64,000 nt of DNA from Elymus sibiricus (Eukaryota; Streptophyta; Magnoliopsida; Poales; Poaceae), in the NCBI GenBank assembly GCA_039707655.1, contig CM077668.1:400733630-400797629 (forward strand). The letters are read 5' to 3'. The notes below the pieces were generated by a model. The model was not told where the DNA came from and ran no database searches. It was given only the letters and a program-made list of their open reading frames with translations. Shown here in pieces: positions 22,539-36,455 of the stretch (positions within the stretch are counted from its first letter, which is position 1; each line of letters begins with the position of its first letter). A program made the translations under genes and the position numbers.

Positions 22539-23737
22539 GGGGTCCTTTAATATTGGACCCCCAATAGCTGGTGGACAACTAGCGCCAGCGAATATATTTT
22601 TTGTGAATAAAGACGCCCAAAGGGCATCTTAGATCTGATTAATATCAAGGAAAACAAAGGTCAGTATAATGGGTTCGCTGCGGGAGCAGCAGTCGAGCGA
22701 ACCGCGGGGCGCCCTATATCTCGCCTTCAGCAAGAGGGTAGGAACCGATGGGCCGGCCCAGGAGCGCGGGAGGCCACAACCTCCTTTTTCTGTTTTTTTA
22801 CGTTTTCTGTTTCATTTTTTGCTTTATTTTTTTCATTTTGTTTGTACTTTAAAATAATCTAAATATATATATTACAAAAAACACTCTATAAAAACATTTG
22901 AAAAATGTTGACCAAGGATTTGAAAAATGTTAAATGTGTATAGAAAAATGTTTACGACATATACGAAAAATGTATAAAAAATGTGTATAATTTTTTATCA
23001 TGTATTTAAAAAATGTTAATCAACCATTTGATTTTTTTTGAACAAGTATTTGAAAAAATTTGATCGAGCATTTGAAAAATGCTAAATGTCTATAGAAAAA
23101 ATGTTGACCATGTATTAAAAAATGATGAAATTTATTTATCATGTAGATAAAAAATATTAATCAAGCATTTGAAAAAAAATTGAATACGTATTTGAAAAAT
23201 GGCGATCAAGCATTTCAAAAAAATTAAATATGTATAGTAAAAATGTTGAGATGTATTAAAAAAATGATGAATTTTTTTGATCATGTATATAAGAATGTTA
23301 ATCAAGCATTTGAAAAAAATGCTGAACAAGTATTTGTAAAAAGTTGATCAAGCATTTGACAAATGTTAAATGTGTATAGAAAAAATGTTGATCATGTATT
23401 AAAAAATGATGATTTTTTATAATGTATATAAAAATTTTAATCAAGCATTTGAAAAACATTGAACAAGTATTTGAAAAATGTTAATCAACCATTTGGAAAA
23501 TGTGAAATGTGTATAGAAAAAATATTGACCATGTACTAAAAAATGTTAATATTGCATTTATAAAAATGTTAATCAAGCATTTGAAAAATGTTTAAAATAT
23601 GTATAAAAATGTTGAATGTATTAAAAGAATGTTAATTTGTATTGGAAAAATGTTAAACATATATTAGAAAATTGTTCTTGACATATACAAAAAATATAGA
23701 AATGAAAAACAAAAGAAACAAAGAAAACCAAGAAGAT
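22539..23737. repeat. Left part of a TE ending in a degenerate AAATGTT array (unit A)
   Basis: From about 22665 a GC-rich head includes ccgatgggccggcccagg (22746-22763), then a T-rich stretch. From 22870 to 23700 there is a degenerate tandem array of units like ttaatcaagcatttgaaaaatg and tgtgtatagaaaaaatgttgaccatgta, spaced about 25 and 70 bases. It resembles the subterminal repeats of DNA transposons. Unit A's copy is cut off at the duplication junction; the unit-B copy continues to about 55.3 kb. Confidence 0.6.
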
Positions 23738-24459
23738 AGAGGGGATGCCTTCCGGGGCATCCCCAAGCTTAGACGGTTGAGTCTTCCTTGAATATTACCT
23801 TGGGGTGCCTCGGGCATCCCCAAGCTTGGGCTCTTGCTACTCCTTATTCCTTCATCCATCGTGATCTCACCCAAAACTTGAAAACTTCAATCACACAAAA
23901 CTCAACAAAACCTTCGTGAGATCCGTTAGTATAACAAAATAAATCACTACTCTAAGTACTGTTGCAAACCCATTCATATTTTATTTTTGCATTATACCTA
24001 CTGTTTTCTAACTTCTCCATGGCTTATACCCCCCGATACAATCCATAGTTCCATCAAAACAAGCAAGCAACACATCAAAAATAGAACAGTCTGTAGCAAT
24101 CTATTTAAAAGCCGTACTTCTGTAACTCCAAACATTCTGAAAAATTAGGACAATGTGGGAAATTCATATAGCAATACTGTGTAAAAATTTCAGATTTTTC
24201 TGACGCTCCAGTACAGAAACAAAATTCGGGCACTAGACGCAAAACTTTCTATTTTCCAAACAGCATCAGATATATTATCTTCCAAATCATCCCAAAGGCT
24301 TTACTTGGCACAAACACTAATTAAAAACAAAAAAACACAATCATTCCAGTAGCATGACAGTGAAAACACACAATAACAGAAAAAAAATATTTTATTCATT
24401 GGGTTGCCTTCCAACAAGTGCTATTGTTTTATGCCCCTAACTAGGCATAATGCATAGTT

Positions 24460-26547
24460 TTAAGTGTTGTCATCTTTCAAGTTGATTCCATAAGTGGCCC
24501 TCATAATGGATTCATATGGTGCTTTAATTTTCTTCCTAGGGAAATGTTCCATACCCTTTTTCAATGGAAATTGAAATTTTATATTCCCTTCTTTCATGTC
24601 AATAACGGCACCTATGGTTCGTAAGAACGGTCTACCAAGTATTGTTGGGCAAGAAGAATTGCATTCAATATCAAGAACAATAAAATCAACGGGCACATAG
24701 TTCCTATTTGCAAGAATAAGAACATCATTAATCCTACCCAAAGGCTTCTTAATAGTAGAATCCGCAAGATGCAAATTAAGAGAGCACTCATCTATATTGG
24801 TGAAACCTAGCACATCACACAGAGATTTTGGAATTGTGGAAACGCTAGCACCCAAATCACATAAAGCATTGCACTCATAATTTTTAATTTTAATTTTAAT
24901 GGTGGGTTCCCATTCATCATATAATTTTCTAGGAATTGAAATTTCTAGTTCAAGCTTTTCTTCTAACACTTTCATCATTGCTTCTACGATGTGTTTAGTA
25001 AAAGCCTTGTTTTGCTCATAAGCGTTGGGTGAATTTAACATGGATTGTAACAAGGAAATGCACTCGATCAAAGAACAATTATCATAAATAAAATCTTTAT
25101 AATCCAAGAGAGTGGGCACATCGCTATTTAAAGTTTCTACCTCTCCAAACCCACTTTTAGCAATTTTTTCATCAAGATTTTTACCCTCCGAATTATGGGG
25201 ACACTCTTTAGCTAAAGTTGACTCTTCTTCAGTCCCCTTTTCATCAAGTTTAATATTGCTAAACAAAGAATCAATAGATGAAACATCAATCATTTTAATA
25301 TCCTCATCATTACTACGATAAAAACCGGGAGGAATCGCTTTTTCTAAAAATTCTCGTTTAGCTTTTAGCATGGCGGTTCTTTTCTTACTCTCATCCATGG
25401 AGACATATAAATCTATAATTGATTCACTAATATCAATTTTGGGTGGCATAATTTTAGTCTTAAGATTTTCCACATCATGAAAAGTTCTATCAATGCTCCT
25501 AGACATATCATCAAGTTTACTCAATTTTTCTTCTATCGTAGTGTTGAAAACTTTTTGAGCATTAATAAATTGTTTAATATTACTTTCAAGATCAGAGGGC
25601 ATCCTATTATTATTATTGTAAGAATTACCATAAGGATTGCCATAATTATTAGAGGAATTTCCAGGAAACGGTCTAGCGTTGAAATTACCTCTATAAGCAT
25701 TATTATTGAAATTGTTTAGCGAGACAAAATTCACATCTATGGGATCATTATTTTTCTCAATCAAAGTGGACAAAGGCACATCATTAGGATCAATAGGAGC
25801 ATTTCTACTAGCAACCAATTTCATAAGCGCATCAACTTTATCACTCAAAGTATTAATTTCTTCAATAGAATTCACCTTTTTACTAGTAGGAGTTCTTTCA
25901 GTATGCCATTAAGAATAATTTGCCATAATATTATCAAGCAATTTAGTAGCTTATCCCAAAGTAATTTCCATAAAGGTACCACCCGCGGCGGAATCTAAAA
26001 GATTTCTAGAAACAAAATTCAATCCCGCATAAAAGTTTTGTATGATCATCCATAAATTTAAACCATGAGTAGGGCAATTTCTTATCATTAATTTCATCCT
26101 CTCCCAAGATTGGGCAACATGTTCACGATCAATTTGCTTAAAATTCATAATTTGATTTCTAAGTGAAATAATTTTCGCGACAGGAAAATAATTAGTAATA
26201 AAAGCATCTTTACACCTATCCCAAGAATCGATACTATTTTGTGGTAAAGATGAAAACCAAATTTTTGGACGATCCCGCAACAAGAATGGGAATAAATTTA
26301 ATTTCACAGTATCGTTATCCACATCTTTTTTCTTTTGCATGTCACACAATTCTACGAAAGTGTTAAGATGGGATGCGGCATCTTCATTAGGACTACGGGA
26401 AAATTGATATTTCATGACAAGATTTAGCAAAGCGGCATTAATATCACAAGTCTCCGCACTAGCGGCGGGAGGAGCAATCGGAGTACTAATAAAATCATTA
26501 TTATTCGTACTGGAAAAATCACACAATTTTGTATTTTCTTGAGACAT
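24460..26547 (-). pseudogene. gag-pro: Gag-protease of element B1, two in-frame stops
   Basis: The reading starts at ATG 26547 (MSQENTKLCDF) and keeps one frame through Gag to protease, with stops near 25945 and 25906. It then stays open for 471 codons to the end near 24460. The protease motif CDLGASVST and the C-terminal TILGRPFLRTIGAV block are intact. No reverse transcriptase follows. Combined length without the stops is about 695 codons. The T-run frameshift seen in the exon-3 elements is absent, so B1 belongs to a separate, slightly diverged insertion lineage. Confidence 0.82.
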
Positions 26548-26738
26548 CGTGACTACGCAAACAAGATAACAAGCAAGCAAACAAGCAAACAAGAAAAAGG
26601 CAAACGGAAAAGTTTTTTGTATTTTTGTAAAAACATTTTAGAAGTGGGGGAGATGAAAACGAGAGGAAAATGGCAAATAAAGTAAATGCAAGGAGATGAG
26701 AGTTTATGCAAAGGTACTTGATAGACGTTGATGATGTC

Positions 26739-26756
26739 TCCCCGGCAACGGCGCCA
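26739..26756 (-). other. Primer binding site (tRNA-Asp type), element B1
   Basis: TGGCGCCGTTGCCGGGGA on the minus strand, identical to the other copies. Confidence 0.87.
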
Positions 26757-26767
26757 GAAATTCTTCC

Positions 26768-28328
26768 TGCTACTTGTAGCTTGTGTTGGTATTATCCCCG
26801 AAGAGGAAGGGATGATGCAGCACAGTAGAGATAAGTATTTCCCTCAGTTATGAAACCAAGGTTATCAAACCAGTAGGAGAATCACACAACACCTCATTAG
26901 CAGTACCTGCACACAAACAACAAACCCTTGCACCCAACGCAAACGAGGGGTTGTCAATCCCTCGGGGGTAAATTGCAAGATTAAATTGTATGTGATAGAT
27001 TGAAACAAAAATACAAAACAAAATAAATGAAAGAAAATGGCAGCAATATTTTTAGGGTTTTAGTAATATGATTTAGATAGACCCGGGGGCCATAGTTTTC
27101 ATTAGAGGCTTCTCTCAAGAAAATAGCATACGGTGGGTTGACAAATTACTGTTGGGCAATTGATAGAAAAGCAAATAATCATGACGATATCCAAGGCAAT
27201 GATCATGTATATAGGCATCACGTCCAAGATTAGTAGACCGACTCCTGGCTGCATCTACTACTATTACTCCACACATCGACCGCTATCCAGCATGCATCTA
27301 GTGTATTAAGTCCAATAAAGAACGAAGTAATGCCTTAAGAACGATGACATGATGTAGACAAGATAAACTCATGTATGAATAAACCCCATTTTTTTACCCT
27401 TAATAGCAACGATACATACGTGTCATGTCCCTTTCTGTCACTGGGATTGAGCACCGCAAGATCGAATCCATTACAAAACACCTCTTCCCATGGCAAGATA
27501 AATCAACTCAGTTGGCCAAACCAAATCAATAGATCGGAGAAGAAATACGAGGCTATAATAATCATGCATAAAAGAGTGCAGCAAAGACTCAAATATATTC
27601 ATGGATAATCTGATCATAAACTCACAATTCATCGGATCCCAACAAACACAATGCAAAAAGTGATTACATCGGATAGAACTCCAAGAACATCGAGGAGAAC
27701 ATTGTATTGAAGATCAAAAAGAGAGAAGAAGCCATCTAGTTACTAACTATGGACCCGAAGGTCTGTGGTAAACTACTCACGCATCATCGGAAGGGCAACA
27801 AGGTTGATGTAGAGCCCCTCCGTGATCGATTCCCCCTCCGGCGGAGTACCGAAAAAGGCCTCCAGATGGGATCTCTCTGGAACAGAAACTTGCGGCGGCG
27901 GAAAAAGTATTTCGTGGACTCCCCTGAGGGTTTCTGATTTTTTCTGAATTTATAGTGCTGGAATTATGTCAAACGGAGCTCTGTGGGCCCCACGAGGCAC
28001 CAGGGCACGCCTGCCCCCCCCCCCCAGACGCGCCCTGGTGGCTCTTGGGCCCCACCAGGGTCTTCTGGCCTCCTCCCGAAGCTTCTAGTGTTTATCTTGC
28101 CCAATAAAAAATCTCCAAAAAGTTTCGTGGCATTTGGACTTCGTTTGGTATTGATTTTCTGTAAAACAAAAACAGGGCAGAAAATAGCAACTCGCACTGG
28201 GCACTAAGTTAATAGGTTAGTCTCCAAAAATGATATATAATTGCTGTAAATGAATATAAAAACATCCAAGATTGATAATATAACAGCATGGAACAATCAA
28301 AAAATTTAGATACGTTGGAGACGTATCG
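26768..28328 (-). repeat. 5' LTR of element B1
   Basis: 1561 bases, near-identical to 1477-3035. The outer terminal base reads g instead of a on the plus strand. Confidence 0.87.
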
Positions 28329-28333
28329 AGAAC

Positions 28334-30783
28334 AAACATGCAAGTGTTGGTGCTGCAGGCAGTGACATAATTCTGAAGAACATGGTGATTAAAAATGAAT
28401 TGCTTACACAAGGCAATACATTTATATTCAAATAAAACTACTAAAAAAGTAAAACTAGGAAATAACACTTACGCAAGTATTCTGAGACGACTGGCCATTC
28501 CCATTAGATGAGTAAACTGGGTTGAAAATTAAAAATATTCATGCAAGATGATTAGCTTGACAATGGAAAAAAGCAATCAAGAATTATGGAAAATCAACAG
28601 AACAGAAGAAAAAGTGTGCCAAATTGCGCAGATTGTTCAGAAAATTGTCTACGTCAAACTGAGGATCTCCACCACCAACCTGGGTAAACATGAACAAATT
28701 AAAACTTGAAAACAGGAGAATAATATACTAGAAAATGAGTGTTTTAAGTCACAGAATGGTACATTTAGCAACTGAGTATGCCCATCTTGGAATTCACTTT
28801 CAGAAACAAATGATCCATCTAAATCATCATCGTCGTACAGATCTTTGCTATCGTCCAAATCATTAATATCACTCGCCATTATCTGGAAAAAAAATTGACA
28901 CCAAGATGTTCAAAATAATCTCTGAACCTGAAAGAAGTATCAAATGAACTAATCTAAATGTAAATGTTGGCATCATCAATAGAAATGGCCAAAAAAATAA
29001 AAAAGAGCTTGAACTTGAACTGTCTCATGAAAGAAATTGTTTCAAATACACGAATTGCAACAATTATGAAACAAAGGCATCATTTACATATATTTTCATG
29101 GAGACAACTTGACAAAAGGAACAAACATTCGCGTCAGGAACACATACAAACAAAATCGAAAATCAAACACACATGAGACAGCAAGTTAATTCTATATGGA
29201 GTTGTAGACAAGGCCACTGGATAAGCCTATAAAGACCTGTAGACAAGGCAAGTGCAGCAATCAAAACATAAAAAACTTTGTTCTAATGTGTACAAGCACG
29301 TAAATTATGCATCCAGATCACAAATTACTCATATAGGGTCTAACTGCGTCTGAAGACAAACCATTCTGAAGAATGAATCCCTAAAATCATCAAGTTTCTA
29401 GCCAACACGAGTACAAACCCGATCACATCACATCTAAATTCCTAGGGTTTGCAAAACATGAACAACAAATTCATCACTGGAACACGGGAGAAGAACGAGA
29501 CAAAACGAATCTACCGGTAAACAACCAACAAATCAATTGTTCTAGCGGTAGATAGTACCTTGAAGGTGCAGAATTCATCAATACGAGTGTAGAATTTCAA
29601 AACAGATCTCTTCAATTCCTAGGGATTCGAAAACACGCATGAAACGAAATAATCATAGGAAAAGCAGTGGAATCAAACAAAACTTACCAGGAGAACTGGC
29701 AGACTGGGCGGCGGGGAGGAGGAACCTCAGAAGAACATGGATCTGGCTGCGTGTACTCCGCGGAACAACAAGTTCTAATAAAAAATGCATCAACAAGTGT
29801 TAGGTGCTGATACAAACTTAATGGATTTAAAACTGCAACCGTATCAAAATGAGGTAATGTATACAAAATAAAACTATCAAAAATGTCTGCACCTCGAACT
29901 TGAACTATACTATAAAAGAAATTGCACGAAAACATGAACTGCAACAAATTATGAAAACATGAATAACCTGAAAATGACCTAGTTGAAGGAATCAACCCTC
30001 CGAAATCACTGGATGACTGCATGAAAACTACAATGAAGAGCATGAAAATGCAATACACATAATGTATTTAGGTGAACACAGTTTATCTCTAATACTGGCT
30101 GAACACAAATGTTTCTACTCCAATCCACAATCAGCTAACTCCTTTAAACTGCATGTACAACAAAAAATATCGGTCACAACACTGCATTTACCTAGCTATC
30201 ATCCTTCGTTAAACAGAAGCCAACTACTTCAAATAAACCCTAAAAACAGTGGTTCACAGCATAAAAAAATAGCTCAATCACAAATGGCTAAATCACAGAT
30301 AAAAACAACATTCAGGTGACGATTTTCATGCATCTAGGGTGTAATATCGCCTGAACAAAAGGCAGCTGTGGGGATGAACCCTGAAATCACTAGCTCATGG
30401 TTACAGAAGTACCTAAAGCGATGTCAATTCATGAGTACATGAGACTAATTTGCAATGGATCACAACAATTCCTAGGGTTTCGGAAAAACACAGGCGAGCA
30501 ATTCATCTCGGGAAGAAAATCAGCAGCAAAACGAACCTGGGAAAGCCGCACAACAAGTGTCATTGTATCTGGATCTGACCAGATCGTGAACTGCGAGACG
30601 GGGACTCCCAAAGACGGTGGTATTGACGGGGAAGATGAGGAAGCTCTGGGGGTAGAGGAGAAAGCGCTCGGGTGTAGAGGGGGAAGCGCTCGGGGAAGAG
30701 GAGGAAGTGCCCCGAATCACAGACAAGGAAGAAAGGGCAGGGGATTTTGAAATTGCTGTGACGTCATCATACAGATAAGGCAC
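28334..30783 (-). pseudogene. Unrecognised host gene fragment, unit-B copy
   Basis: Same exon-like pieces and splice borders as 3041-5492: leader exon ending at about 30537, second exon about 29688-29774, and the acidic-start exon with ATG at 28879 (one codon differs, giving SKDL instead of SEDL). The fragment is cut by B1's LTR at the same point, so truncation predates the segmental duplication. Function unknown. Confidence 0.4.
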
Positions 30784-31564
30784 GACTGGTTCAACAAAAA
30801 AAAAGAATGCACCAGACTTAATAAGATAATAAAAGTACGAATCTCAAAGCAGGGCAATGAAAGGGCCACATTTCAAAAGGAAAGAATAGAGGGATGGGTG
30901 TAGAGGGGAATTTAAAATAACGCTTGGATACAGATGCAGCATAAACACATGCATCTTTGGAAAAAAAATCTATATGAAATATTTTCCCATTTCCAGATTG
31001 CAAAATTTAAAAATAATAATAAAACTTTAATAATAAAATAATAATAGAAGAACTTGAGCAGCCAAAATGATCAATCAACAACAACAGTTAACCAATCAAA
31101 ACAGAAAAAATATAGAAAAGAACTCTTATACTATAAAAATTAATATATCAAAAAACATTGTAGGGTGGCATTGAATCAACATTTGAATTGATCTATAACA
31201 AAAGATCAATCAAAAATAAAGTTGACCACCCAAAAATAACAAAGATAAAAGAATTTATAAAACAACAAAAAAGAAAGAACAAAATGCATGCATAATAATT
31301 GCAAGTAAAACTAAGAACAAAAACTCAGGATTGAAGTCAACATCTGGAATAAAACTCAAGACATTAAACATAGATCATACCATAACATAAGATAGCAAGT
31401 TCCGGACATTACTAAACAGGAATTTGACATAATTACATATAACTAACATAGAAAGTTCTCATAATATCAAGCAAAAACTCCCAACACTGGCACTTGCATA
31501 AAGATCCCCAAACTGCTATCACTCGCAAAATCGGTTTTACATAAGTTGCACTGGCGCTTGCATC
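30784..31564. other. AT-rich intergenic spacer (unit B)
   Basis: Counterpart of 5493-6273, with small differences in A-runs and AAT repeats. Nothing coding is seen. Confidence 0.5.
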
Positions 31565-32333
31565 CTACATAAGTTGCTGGAAGACGATTGAAACTGAACG
31601 GTCATTATGCTCCTTGAAAGTTATGAAGATGGCATTGTCCTTCAAAAGAGAAGCTGCTGAAATAAACTCATTGAAAGAAGTCTTCTCAAGGATCATCCTC
31701 CCGCCTTGCTTACACAGAGTGTATGATGATGGCGTGATGACATGCAGACCCTCTTTCGGAGCTTCAAGCATGACTTTGGCACTCATTGGCACATCAAGAA
31801 AGGGCTTCAAGGTAGAAACAACAGACTTGGGGATTTTCTAGAAAAAAGTTAAAAAGAAGGAAAAAGAATTAGATATACTCTTAATTATACTAGACTTGCA
31901 TGAAACTTGCACACAAATGAATTACTGCAAAAAATTAAAGACATTACTACTATATTTAGATAATATACAGAGACATGGTTCATACAGAATACAAATGCAC
32001 ATAGGTATTAAAAAAATAAGATATGATAATATGACCTATGAAAAATTCAGTACAATTTGAAGATAAATGAATCAAGTTAATTCACCGAAAAACACCTAAA
32101 ACTAAAACATGATTGTATTGTGTTTATAGCTCTAATTTATACAGATAAAAGTTTACTTGCCTACAAGTTTGATAATTTATGACAAGGAAAACACCGATCA
32201 AGTAAACTATGAGACAAAACTGATTAAAACGCATGAAAATGTCAGATAATAACAAAATTAAAGATTTATAGCTTACTAACCATGATATACTTGGTTGTGT
32301 TGGTAGTAGTCATGACATAAACATACGGGCGGC

Positions 32334-33900
32334 TGCTACTTGTAGCTTGTGTTGGTATTATCCCCAAAGAGGAAGGGATGATGCAGCACAGCAGAGGTAA
32401 GTATTTCCCTCAGTTATGAAACCAAGGTTATCAATCCAGTAGGAGAACCACTCAATACCTCGTTAGCAGTACCTGCACACAAACAACAAATCTTTGCACC
32501 CAACGCAAACGAGGGGTTGTCAATCCCTCGGCGGTCAATTGCAAGATTAAATTGTATGTGATAGATAGATAGATTGAAACAAAAATACAAAATAAAATAA
32601 ATAAAAGAAAAGTGCAGCAATATTTTTAGGGTTTTATTAATTTGATTTAGATAGACCCGGGGGCCATAGTTTTCACTAGAGGCTTCTCTCAAGAAAATAG
32701 CATACGGTGGTAGACAAATTACTGTTGGGCAACTAATAGAAAAGCAAATAATCATGACGATATCCAAGGCAATGATCATGTATATAGGCATCACGTCCGA
32801 GACAAGTAGACCGACTCCTGCCTGCATCTACTACTATTACTCCACACATCGACCGCTATCCAGCATGCATCTAGTGTATTAAGTCCATAAAGAACGGAGT
32901 AACGCCTTAAGAACGATGACATGATGTAGACAAGATAAACTCACGTATGAATAAACCCCATCATTTTACCCTTAATAGCAACGATACATACGTGTCATGT
33001 CCCTTTCTATCACTGGGATTGAGCACCGCAAGATCGAACCCATTACAAAGCACCTCTTCCCATGGCAAGATAAATCAATCTAGTTGGCCAAACCAAATTA
33101 ATAGATCGGAGAAGAAATATGAGGCTATAATAATCATGCATAAAAGAGATCAGAGAAGACTCAAATAATATTCATGGATAATCTGATCATAAACTCACAA
33201 TTCATCGGATCCCAACAAACACACCGCAAAAAGTGATTACATCGGATAGAACTCCAAGAACATCGAGGAGAACATTGTATTGAAGATCAAAAAGAAAGAA
33301 GAAGCCATCTAGCTACTAACTATGGACCCGAAGGTCTGTGGTAAACTACTCACGCATCATCGGAAGGGCAGCAAGGTTGATGTAGAGCCCCTCCGTGATC
33401 GATTCCCCCTCCGGCGGAGCACCGGAGAAGGCCTCCAGATGGGATCTCTAGAGAACAAAAACTTGCGGCGGCGGAAAAAGTATTTTGTGGACTCCCCCAA
33501 GGGTTTCTCATTTTTTGGGAATTTATAGTGGAGGAATTAGGTCAAACGAAGCTCTGTGGGCCCCATGAGGTACCAGGACGCGCCTGCCCCCCCCCCCAGG
33601 CGTGCCCTGCTGACTCGTGGGCACCCCCTGGGGCTTCTGGCCTCCTCTCGAAGCTTCTAGTGTTTATCTTGTCTAGAAAAAAATCTCCAAAAAGTTTCGT
33701 GGCATTTGGACTTAATTTGGTATTGATTTTCTGTAAAACAAAAACAGGGCAGAAAACAGCAACTGGCACTGGGCACTAAGTTAATAGGTTAGTCTCCAAA
33801 AATGATATATAATTGTTGTAAATGCATATAAAATCATCCAAGATTGATAATATAACAGCATGAAACAATCAAAAATTATAGATACGTTGGAGACGTATCA
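32334..33900 (-). repeat. Left (3') LTR of the three-LTR element
   Basis: 1567 bases, the counterpart of 7043-8607. It differs in a few bases and a longer C-run near 33588. Confidence 0.87.
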
Positions 33901-36455
33901 GCATCCCCAAGCTTAATTCCTGCTCGTCCTCGAGTAGGTAAATGATAAAAACAGAATTTTTGATGTGGAATGCTGCCTATCATATTCATCATATATTCTT
34001 TTCTTTTATAGCATGGACATTGGACTTGAATGATTCAAAGCAATAGTCTATAATTTGACATGAAGATATAAATACTCAAGCATGCTAACAAGCAACCACG
34101 TCTTTCAAAATATCAACGCTAAAGAAAGTTATCCCTAGCCCATTATGCTCAATCATTGATCCATTCATGAAACACACTCAAATATTAGCTACATCCAGTG
34201 CACAAGTATGGCAATAGTGCTCTCTAGTTGGTGCTTTTGTAAAAGAAGATGGAGACTCAAATAAAAATAAAAATTGCATAAAAGTAAATTGATAGGCCCT
34301 TCGCAGAGGGGAGCAGAGATTTGTCAAATGTGACAGAGCTCAAACTTGAAATTAAAGAGATAAAATATTTTGAGAGGCATGCTTTTCCTGTCAATGAAAA
34401 CGACCGAGAATTCCCAATATTTTCCATGCTATACACATCATAGGCGGTTCCCAAACATAAAGTAAAGTTTATTTCCTTTCCACCATTTCTTTCACAATCC
34501 ATGGCTAGCCGTATCCATGGGTACCCTCCAAACCATCACTTTCCAAGGAATTTTGTTGTTATTAATTTTCGATTTCATTGTGGGACTGGGCATCCCTATT
34601 ACCAGCCACTCTCTCGTGCAATGACAAGTGAACAAACACTCATCATGAGAATAACACACCTAGCATGGAAAATAATGGCCACCCCCAGCCGCTTCATGAG
34701 TGGTACGGGCACACAAAACGGAAAAATTATTTTGAAAATTAGATTTGGCACACGCAAATTTACTTGGAACGGCATTGAAATACCGCATATAGGTAGATAT
34801 AGTGGACTCATTTGGCACAACTTGGGTTTAAGGAGTTTGGATGCACAAGCAGTATTTTCGCTTAGTACAAATGAAGGCTAGCAAATAGATTGAGAAGCAA
34901 CCAACCAAAAAACGAAAACGGTCATAAACATGCATTGAACATAACTAACACCGAATAGTGCACCATAAGTAGGATATAATTTCATTGCATAACTATTGAC
35001 TTAACGTGCATGCATAGGGAATCACAAACCTTAACACTAATATTCTTACTAAATCACAATTACTCACTAACATGACTCACATATTATCATCCCCATATCG
35101 CAAAACTATTGCAAGGAATCGCACTTATCATATCCAATGATCTATATGAAAGTTTTTATTATATCCCTCTTGAATATTCATCACTTTGGGACCAAATTCA
35201 TATCTTGTGCAAATTACCATTACTATTATCAAATCTCAAAAAGATTTAAGTGAAGCATGAGAGTGCAAATATTTCTTCAAAATTTTAATCTTATCAATTA
35301 TCAAAATAATATATGTGAAGCATGAGAATTCATTTCTTCAAAATTTCAATCTTATCAACTCTCAAAATAATATAAGTGAAGCATGAGAGTTTATTTCTTC
35401 AAAATTTTAGTCAACTCTCAAAATAATATAAGTGAAGCATGAGAGTTTATTTCTTCAAAATATATCCACCACCGTGCTCAAAAAGATTTAAGTGAAGCAC
35501 TAGAGCAACTGCCTAGCTCAAAAAATTTAAGTGAAGCACATAGAGTATTCTAACAAATTATGATGAACGTGTGGCTCTCTCAAAATAGGTGTGTTCAGCA
35601 AAAGTTGATTGTGACAAACTAAAAAGCAAACAAAGCAAAGACTCATATAATACAAGACGCTCCAAGTAAAACTCATATCATGTGACGAATAAAAATATAG
35701 CTCTAAGTAAAATTACCGATGGTTGGTAGAAGAAAGAGGGGATGCCTTACGGGGCATCCCCAAGCTTAGACGCTTGAGTCTTCCTTGAATATTACCTTGG
35801 GGTGCCTCGGGCATCCCCAAGCTTAGGCTCTTACTACTCCTTATTCCTTCATCCATCGTGATCTCACCCAAAACTTGAAAACTTCAATCACACAAAACTC
35901 AACAAAACCTTCGTGAGATCCGTTAGTATAACGAAATAAATCACTACATTAAGTACTGTTGAAAACCCATTCATATTTTATTTTTGCATTATACCTACTG
36001 TACTCTGACTTCACCATGGCTTATACCCCCCGATACAATCCATAGATTCATCAAAACAAGCAAGTAGTGCATCAAAAACAGAATCTGTCAAAAACAGAAC
36101 AGTCTGTAGCAATCTATTTAAAATCCATACTTCTCTAACTCCAAAAATTCTGAAAATTTATGAAAATGTGGGAAACTCATATACCAATACTTTGTAAAAA
36201 TTTCCAGTACAGAAAAAAAATTCGGGCACTGGACGCAAAACTTTCTGTTTTCCAAACAGCATCAATTATACTATCTTCCAAATCATCCTAAAGGATTTAA
36301 TTGGCACAAATACTAATTAAAAACACAAAAACACAATCATACCAGTAGCATAATTGTGAAAATACACAATAACAGAAAAAATTTATTTTATTCATTGGGT
36401 TGACTCCCAACAAGCGCTATTGTTTTATGCCCCTAGCTAGGCATAAAGCATAGTT
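33901..36455 (-). other. Non-coding 3' part of the first internal region
   Basis: Counterpart of 8608-11179. It is nearly identical to unit A up to about 36.10 kb. After that it carries changes absent from unit A, including loss of about 20 bases near 36205. It has the same AAGTGAAGCATGAG repeats and PPT-like motifs. Confidence 0.7.

Larger units (their letters stand above)
1..23737. repeat. Tandem segmental duplication, unit A (left end outside window)
   Basis: Almost every stretch here recurs in the same order and orientation in 23738-54975. The offset is about 25290 bases up to roughly 10.8 kb, then about 31259 bases to the end. Retroelement insertions, their target duplications, host exons and non-coding spacers all recur, so this is one copied block and not independent insertions. 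Unit A ends at about 23737, where the sequence jumps from an A-rich tract to retrotransposon internal sequence. By the offset, unit A should begin about 1.55 kb before the window. Breakpoints are placed by eye to within a few bases. Confidence 0.93.
23738..28328 (-). mobile_element. Gypsy-like retrotransposon B1, truncated at the duplication junction
   Basis: Unit-B counterpart of A1. It starts inside the 3' internal region, so it lacks its 3' LTR and about 1.8 kb of internal sequence. It then carries gag-protease (24460-26547), a tRNA-Asp primer site (26739-26756) and the 5' LTR (26768-28328, last base changed from A to G). The flanking agaac at 28329-28333 matches the right side of A1. Confidence 0.87.
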
